NCBI GenBank assembly: GCA_964342305.1
Contig: CAYFGK010000009.1
Location: 20,601 to 84,600, forward strand
Direction: 5' to 3'
Source: DT-110 sp964342305
Lineage (GTDB): Bacteria > Bacteroidota > Bacteroidia > Chitinophagales > Saprospiraceae
Length of the DNA stretch: 64,000 nt
The notes under the pieces: model-generated
What the model was told of the DNA's origin: nothing
Databases searched by the model: none
Seen by the model: only the letters and a program-made list of their open reading frames with translations
Part shown: piece after piece, positions 61,300 through 64,000 of the stretch
Numbering within the stretch: the stretch's first letter is position 1
Layout: each line of letters starts with the position of its first letter
Made by a program: the position numbers and the translations under genes

Positions 61300-61301
61300 G
61301 T

Positions 61302-61697
61302 ATGAAACCATCAGAAGATCTGTTCAACATGTTTCGTGAGCGGCAAGATGAATGGGACGAAGTACCTGCCGCTGCCAGTTGGAAAAAACTGGAACGACGA
61401 CTCGACCATCACCAACGTCGGACACGCCTCTCCTTCCGCCGCAATCTTTCCTTTGTGGCTGCTATCGCCGTATTGGTGGGTTTTGTATTTCTCATCTCCT
61501 ACTCCATGGGGCAACGCAACCTGGATAATCCCCACGCATCCAACCTGCTGAGCACCGCCGAGATCGAAGAATTTACCGCCGAAGAAGGCGATCCTTCCGC
61601 TCTAAAAGTGGTTGACTTCAGCCGTAAAAACCTCGATCACCCGTCCCTGTATATAAAAGAGGGAGAACGAAAGCAGAAGTTGCTGGTGAAAAATTGA
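61302..61697 (+). CDS. Putative anti-sigma factor, single membrane helix
   Basis: 131 residues. The N-terminal ~45 residues are cytosolic (MKPSEDLFNMFRERQDEWDE, AAASWKKLERRLDHHQRR), then one membrane helix (NLSFVAAIAVLVGFVFLISYS, ~48-68) and a ~60-residue outer tail. The layout and the 2-bp gap to the sigma gene mark it as the membrane-bound antagonist. No conserved ASD zinc motif is visible. Short compared with most FecR-type anti-sigmas. Confidence 0.7.
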   Translation: MKPSEDLFNMFRERQDEWDEVPAAASWKKLERRLDHHQRRTRLSFRRNLSFVAAIAVLVGFVFLISYSMGQRNLDNPHASNLLSTAEIEEFTAEEGDPSALKVVDFSRKNLDHPSLYIKEGERKQKLLVKN

Positions 61698-61727
61698 TAG
61701 GAGTATTTGGCATCGGGTAATAGGTAA

Positions 61728-62276
61728 TCATTCGGAATTTGACTGTTCCGAGGCGTGCATCCCTTCCCATTCCTGATATGTGATCTGATAAAAGACGCAT
61801 TCCGTGTCGTAGTAGCGCCCGTGGTGGTCCAAGCGGAGGCCTAGTTTTTCCATCACCCGGGTGGAGGCTTGATTATCGGCCAGGGCGACCGAGACGACTT
61901 TGGGTAATTCGAGGTTTTTAAAAGCAAAATGCAATAGCTTCTCTCCTGCCTCCGTGGCGTATCCTTTGTTCCAGTGTTCGCGCAGGAAACGGTACCCAAT
62001 CTCGATGTATTCGGTATTATCCAGAGGTTTCAGAGCCATCCAGCCAACGAAGTCGCGTGACTCCCTGACCTCCGTGATCCAGTACCCCAGGCCGTTACCC
62101 GACTGGCGGATCCGCCGGCGCAGGTCGGCCTTTGCTTCGGAATAGGTTTGTGTGCGGCCGTAGGTAATATACCGCATTACTTCGGGGTCGTTGCCCAATG
62201 CGTAAATATGGTCCAGATCGCTGGGACGCGGCATCCGCAAGCGCAGGCGCTCGGTATATAGCTCCGGTAGCCTCAT
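61728..62276 (-). CDS. GNAT N-acetyltransferase (RimJ/RimL type)
   Basis: 182 residues from ATG 62276. LYTERLRLRMPRPSDLDHIYAL opening, IEIGYRFLREHWNKGYATEAG (acetyl-CoA pyrophosphate loop) and NQASTRVMEKLGLRLDHHGRYY closing, the pattern of ribosomal-protein alanine acetyltransferases and broader Acetyltransf_3. Substrate unknown. ATGA overlap with the stop of the upstream pyrophosphatase gene shows coupled translation. Confidence 0.9.
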   Translation of the reverse strand: MRLPELYTERLRLRMPRPSDLDHIYALGNDPEVMRYITYGRTQTYSEAKADLRRRIRQSGNGLGYWITEVRESRDFVGWMALKPLDNTEYIEIGYRFLREHWNKGYATEAGEKLLHFAFKNLELPKVVSVALADNQASTRVMEKLGLRLDHHGRYYDTECVFYQITYQEWEGMHASEQSNSE

Positions 62277-62863
62277 TGCGCCCACTGTTGGATATACGCA
62301 CGAGCAGCATCTTCATCTTCCCATCCCTCGACCTCCATCACACCGTACCCTTTATAGTGCAGGAACCATTCCTCGATGATCCGACGGGCCGAATCGTAAT
62401 GGATCAACAGATCCTGGAAGGAAGAAATATCCATCACTTTCTGGTCAGCGGCCAGGGGTACTCCAATGACCTTTGTGTCGACCTCGCCGGCATCGCGCAT
62501 CTTCAGCAATCCGATCGGGGTGAACTCCAATACGGTTCCCGAAGCCGCTGACTGACCAAGAATGAGGACATCCAGGGCATCCCCGTCGCCACCCCGGTCC
62601 GGGTTCATATAGGTACCCGGTACGAAGCCATAATTACCCGGATACGGCAGGAAATTGATGTAGCGATCGGCCCCCTCTTCCTGATCGGGTTCGATAGATC
62701 CGCTTTCGGCATTATATTCCAGCTTAAGGTTGGTTCCGGCGGGTATTTCCACGACTGCCTGGATACCTCCCTGTTCCCCTTCCCAGGAAAGGTTTTTGTA
62801 ATCAACGGATTCCGTCTGACAGGATAGGAGGAACAACAGTCCGACTAAGATAACTATGCGCAT
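62273..62863 (-). CDS. ppa: Family I inorganic pyrophosphatase with lipoprotein signal
   Basis: 196 residues. The active site of family I is complete: EIPAGTNLKLEY (Lys, Glu), DRYINFLPYPGNYGFVPGTY, GGDGDALDVLIL (the D-x-D-x-x-D metal site), DAGEVDTKVIGVP and HYKGYG. Unusually, it begins MRIVILVGLLFLLSCQT, a lipoprotein signal peptide with Cys at the cleavage site, so the enzyme should be lipid-anchored outside the cytosol. Cytosolic PPase must then be encoded elsewhere, or the signal is weak. A -7 box TAACTTTG lies 26 bp upstream. Confidence 0.88.
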   Translation of the reverse strand: MRIVILVGLLFLLSCQTESVDYKNLSWEGEQGGIQAVVEIPAGTNLKLEYNAESGSIEPDQEEGADRYINFLPYPGNYGFVPGTYMNPDRGGDGDALDVLILGQSAASGTVLEFTPIGLLKMRDAGEVDTKVIGVPLAADQKVMDISSFQDLLIHYDSARRIIEEWFLHYKGYGVMEVEGWEDEDAARAYIQQWAQ

Positions 62864-62888
62864 TTGACAGGAATTTGGTGGCCCGTGC

Positions 62889-62896
62889 CAAAGTTA
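62889..62896 (-). promoter_or_regulatory. Predicted -7 box of the pyrophosphatase promoter (TAACTTTG)
   Basis: Exact TAnnTTTG on the minus strand, leader ~18 nt. Confidence 0.55.
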
Positions 62897-62941
62897 GCGA
62901 TTTATCCATTTAGAATCCGGATGACAAATTGAATAGTTTAT

Positions 62942-63003
62942 AATGCTCAATGCTTAATGCCTAATTTTTAATTGATTGTATTTGAGTGCTTTAATTAAAA
63001 ATT
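62942..63003. repeat. Heptamer run merging into AT-rich inverted repeat
   Basis: AATGCTC, AATGCTT, AATGCCT, AATTTTT, AATTGAT in 7-nt phase; AATTTTTAATT (62963-62973) pairs with AATTAAAAATT (62993-63003). The remaining part of 62864-63207 shows no gene. Confidence 0.55.
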
Positions 63004-63207
63004 AAAAACTCCAATTCAATCCACGGCTATGGTTTGTAAAAAACCTTCTACTCCGAGTAGGGGTGAAAACGATGTTTCCGCATCTCCATAGTGTCGATTC
63101 ATCCGATAAATGGCCGAATTCATCGAAGGGGTTGGCTGAGCTGCAACCTCTCCCGTACAATGCCAGTCTTATTGAATGTAAGCATTAAAAAATAAATAGT
63201 ACTGATC

Positions 63208-63927
63208 ATGAAACAAACGCTCGCACTGGTTTTCATCGCAATGTTCACCCTCACATCCTGTACCAGCCAAAGTTGGTGGCGTACCGAACGCGGGGAAGGA
63301 CCAGTAACCAAGCGCACCATCGATCTGGATGATTTCGATGGCGTGGCCCTGGCTTTTAGTGGCGATGTCTACCTGACCCAAGGCAATACCCAAAAAGTGG
63401 AAGTCGAGATGCAGGAATCACTCTTCGAATACCTCAACACGAATATCCGCGGTGGTGTATGGGTCATCAAATTCGACCGCAACGTACGTACCCGCGATCG
63501 CATGAAAGTATACATCACGGTTCCGGACCTGAAGGAAGTATCCGTCAGCGGCTCCGGATCAATTGTCAGTGAAAATACCTTTACGAATCTGGGAGACCTC
63601 GATATTGCCGTCAGTGGCTCCGGCGATATCAAAATGAGCCTGGAAGGCGAAGACGTCAAAGTAGGCGTCAGCGGCTCCGGTGACATTACCCTGGAGGGTA
63701 GCGCCGACGATGTTAGCATCCGCATTAGCGGATCCGGCGATATACGGGCCCACGAGTTGGCTGCCAAAACCGGTTCGGTATCCATTAGCGGATCCGGTGA
63801 CGTCACCATCTGGGCTGCCGATGACCTGGAAGTTCGCACCAGCGGATCCGGCGATGTAGCTTATAAGGGTCGTCCCCGCCTGAGCGCCAAGACCAGCGGA
63901 TCCGGCGACGTGGAATCTATGAGGTAG
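63208..63927 (+). CDS. Head-GIN (DUF2807) auto-adhesin lipoprotein
   Basis: 239 residues with lipobox LTSC (MKQTLALVFIAMFTLTSC). The head-GIN domain starts KRTIDLDDFDGVALAFSGDVYLTQG, includes MKVYITVPDLKEVSVSGSGS, and continues as a ladder of SGSGD/SGSGS turns about every 20 residues (seven visible), predicted to build a right-handed beta-helix like bactofilin or pectate-lyase folds. Probably surface- or periplasm-attached; function unknown. Gene complete. Confidence 0.9.
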   Translation: MKQTLALVFIAMFTLTSCTSQSWWRTERGEGPVTKRTIDLDDFDGVALAFSGDVYLTQGNTQKVEVEMQESLFEYLNTNIRGGVWVIKFDRNVRTRDRMKVYITVPDLKEVSVSGSGSIVSENTFTNLGDLDIAVSGSGDIKMSLEGEDVKVGVSGSGDITLEGSADDVSIRISGSGDIRAHELAAKTGSVSISGSGDVTIWAADDLEVRTSGSGDVAYKGRPRLSAKTSGSGDVESMR

Positions 63928-63932
63928 TAATA

Positions 63933-64000
63933 TAACGTGAGGTTGGGGGCTTAATTGATTGATAAAGAGCGGAATGTCACCACCTCCCGTTGTATTTGGT
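63933..64000 (-). repeat. Three-hairpin dispersed element, copy 6 (cut by window end)
   Basis: On the minus strand the right module reads ACGGGAGGTGGTGACATTCC … CCCCCAACCTCACGTTA; the rest lies beyond the window. Confidence 0.8.

Noticed and set aside
63535..63927. Direct repeats as a CRISPR or DNA element
   Set aside because: They are in-frame codons of SGSGD turns in the head-GIN protein.

Overview
The window is 64 kb of ordinary chromosome from a member of the Bacteroidota, most likely the Saprospiria (Lewinellaceae-like); the class is an inference. The evidence: two secreted proteins end in type IX secretion (T9SS) sorting domains. Several genes have the Bacteroidota -7 box TAnnTTTG a short distance upstream and no Shine-Dalgarno sequence. 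DUF2911, DUF721, DUF1835, head-GIN and HD-DUF5706 proteins are present, and there are many small lipoproteins. I see no rRNA, tRNA, CRISPR array, phage genes or transposase.

Layout. 0-9.4 kb: nudix hydrolase, pyrE, M42 aminopeptidase, UbiA-like membrane protein, pdhA, recF, DUF721 protein, a lipoprotein and a subtilase. 9.5-18.7 kb: a methyltransferase, a divergent pair of unusual AAA+ proteins (double CbxX/SpoVK type and Clp type), and oligopeptidase B. 19-25.7 kb: two class-V PLP enzymes, phosphoglucosamine mutase, then a methyltransferase-PAP2-ZIP transporter run. 25.9-36.2 kb: TonB-dependent receptor, secreted pseudo-esterase, LuxC-like acyl-CoA reductase, DUF1415, RluD, a Met gamma-lyase-like enzyme and a DUF2911 lipoprotein. 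36.3-44 kb: a membrane protein with an N-terminal Effector-Associated Domain 11 (EAD11), divergent from a soluble hybrid histidine kinase; ankyrin/oxyR; a Cys-rich lipoprotein. 44.2-48.4 kb: envelope sugar genes (rfbB, waaA, hldA-like). 48.6-64 kb: T9SS protein, DUF1835, valS, aromatic amino-acid decarboxylase, lysA, HD-DUF5706 protein, ECF sigma with a probable anti-sigma, GNAT, a lipoprotein pyrophosphatase and a head-GIN adhesin.

The candidates for something undescribed are of two kinds. Protein level: the AAA+ pair (tandem N-terminal beta domains; degenerate first AAA and a release-factor-like tail in the Clp partner), the orphan EAD11 membrane protein, and the HD-Pycsar-effector fusion with no cyclase nearby. 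DNA level: the gaps between genes are full of structured repeats. These are (i) a ~185-bp three-hairpin element with TAACGTGAGGTTGGG termini, six copies plus a fragment; (ii) phase-locked 7-nt arrays; (iii) GC-rich palindromes, several lying on or directly after stop codons; and (iv) a tiny TTTT-stem-GNAA-stem motif with covarying arms, seen about 16 times inside and outside genes.

Working together: waaA and the hldA-like kinase with rfbB point to LPS core/O-antigen sugar supply. The methyltransferase/PAP2/ZIP genes overlap or nearly abut and look co-transcribed. Sigma/anti-sigma, oxyR and the hybrid kinase supply regulation.
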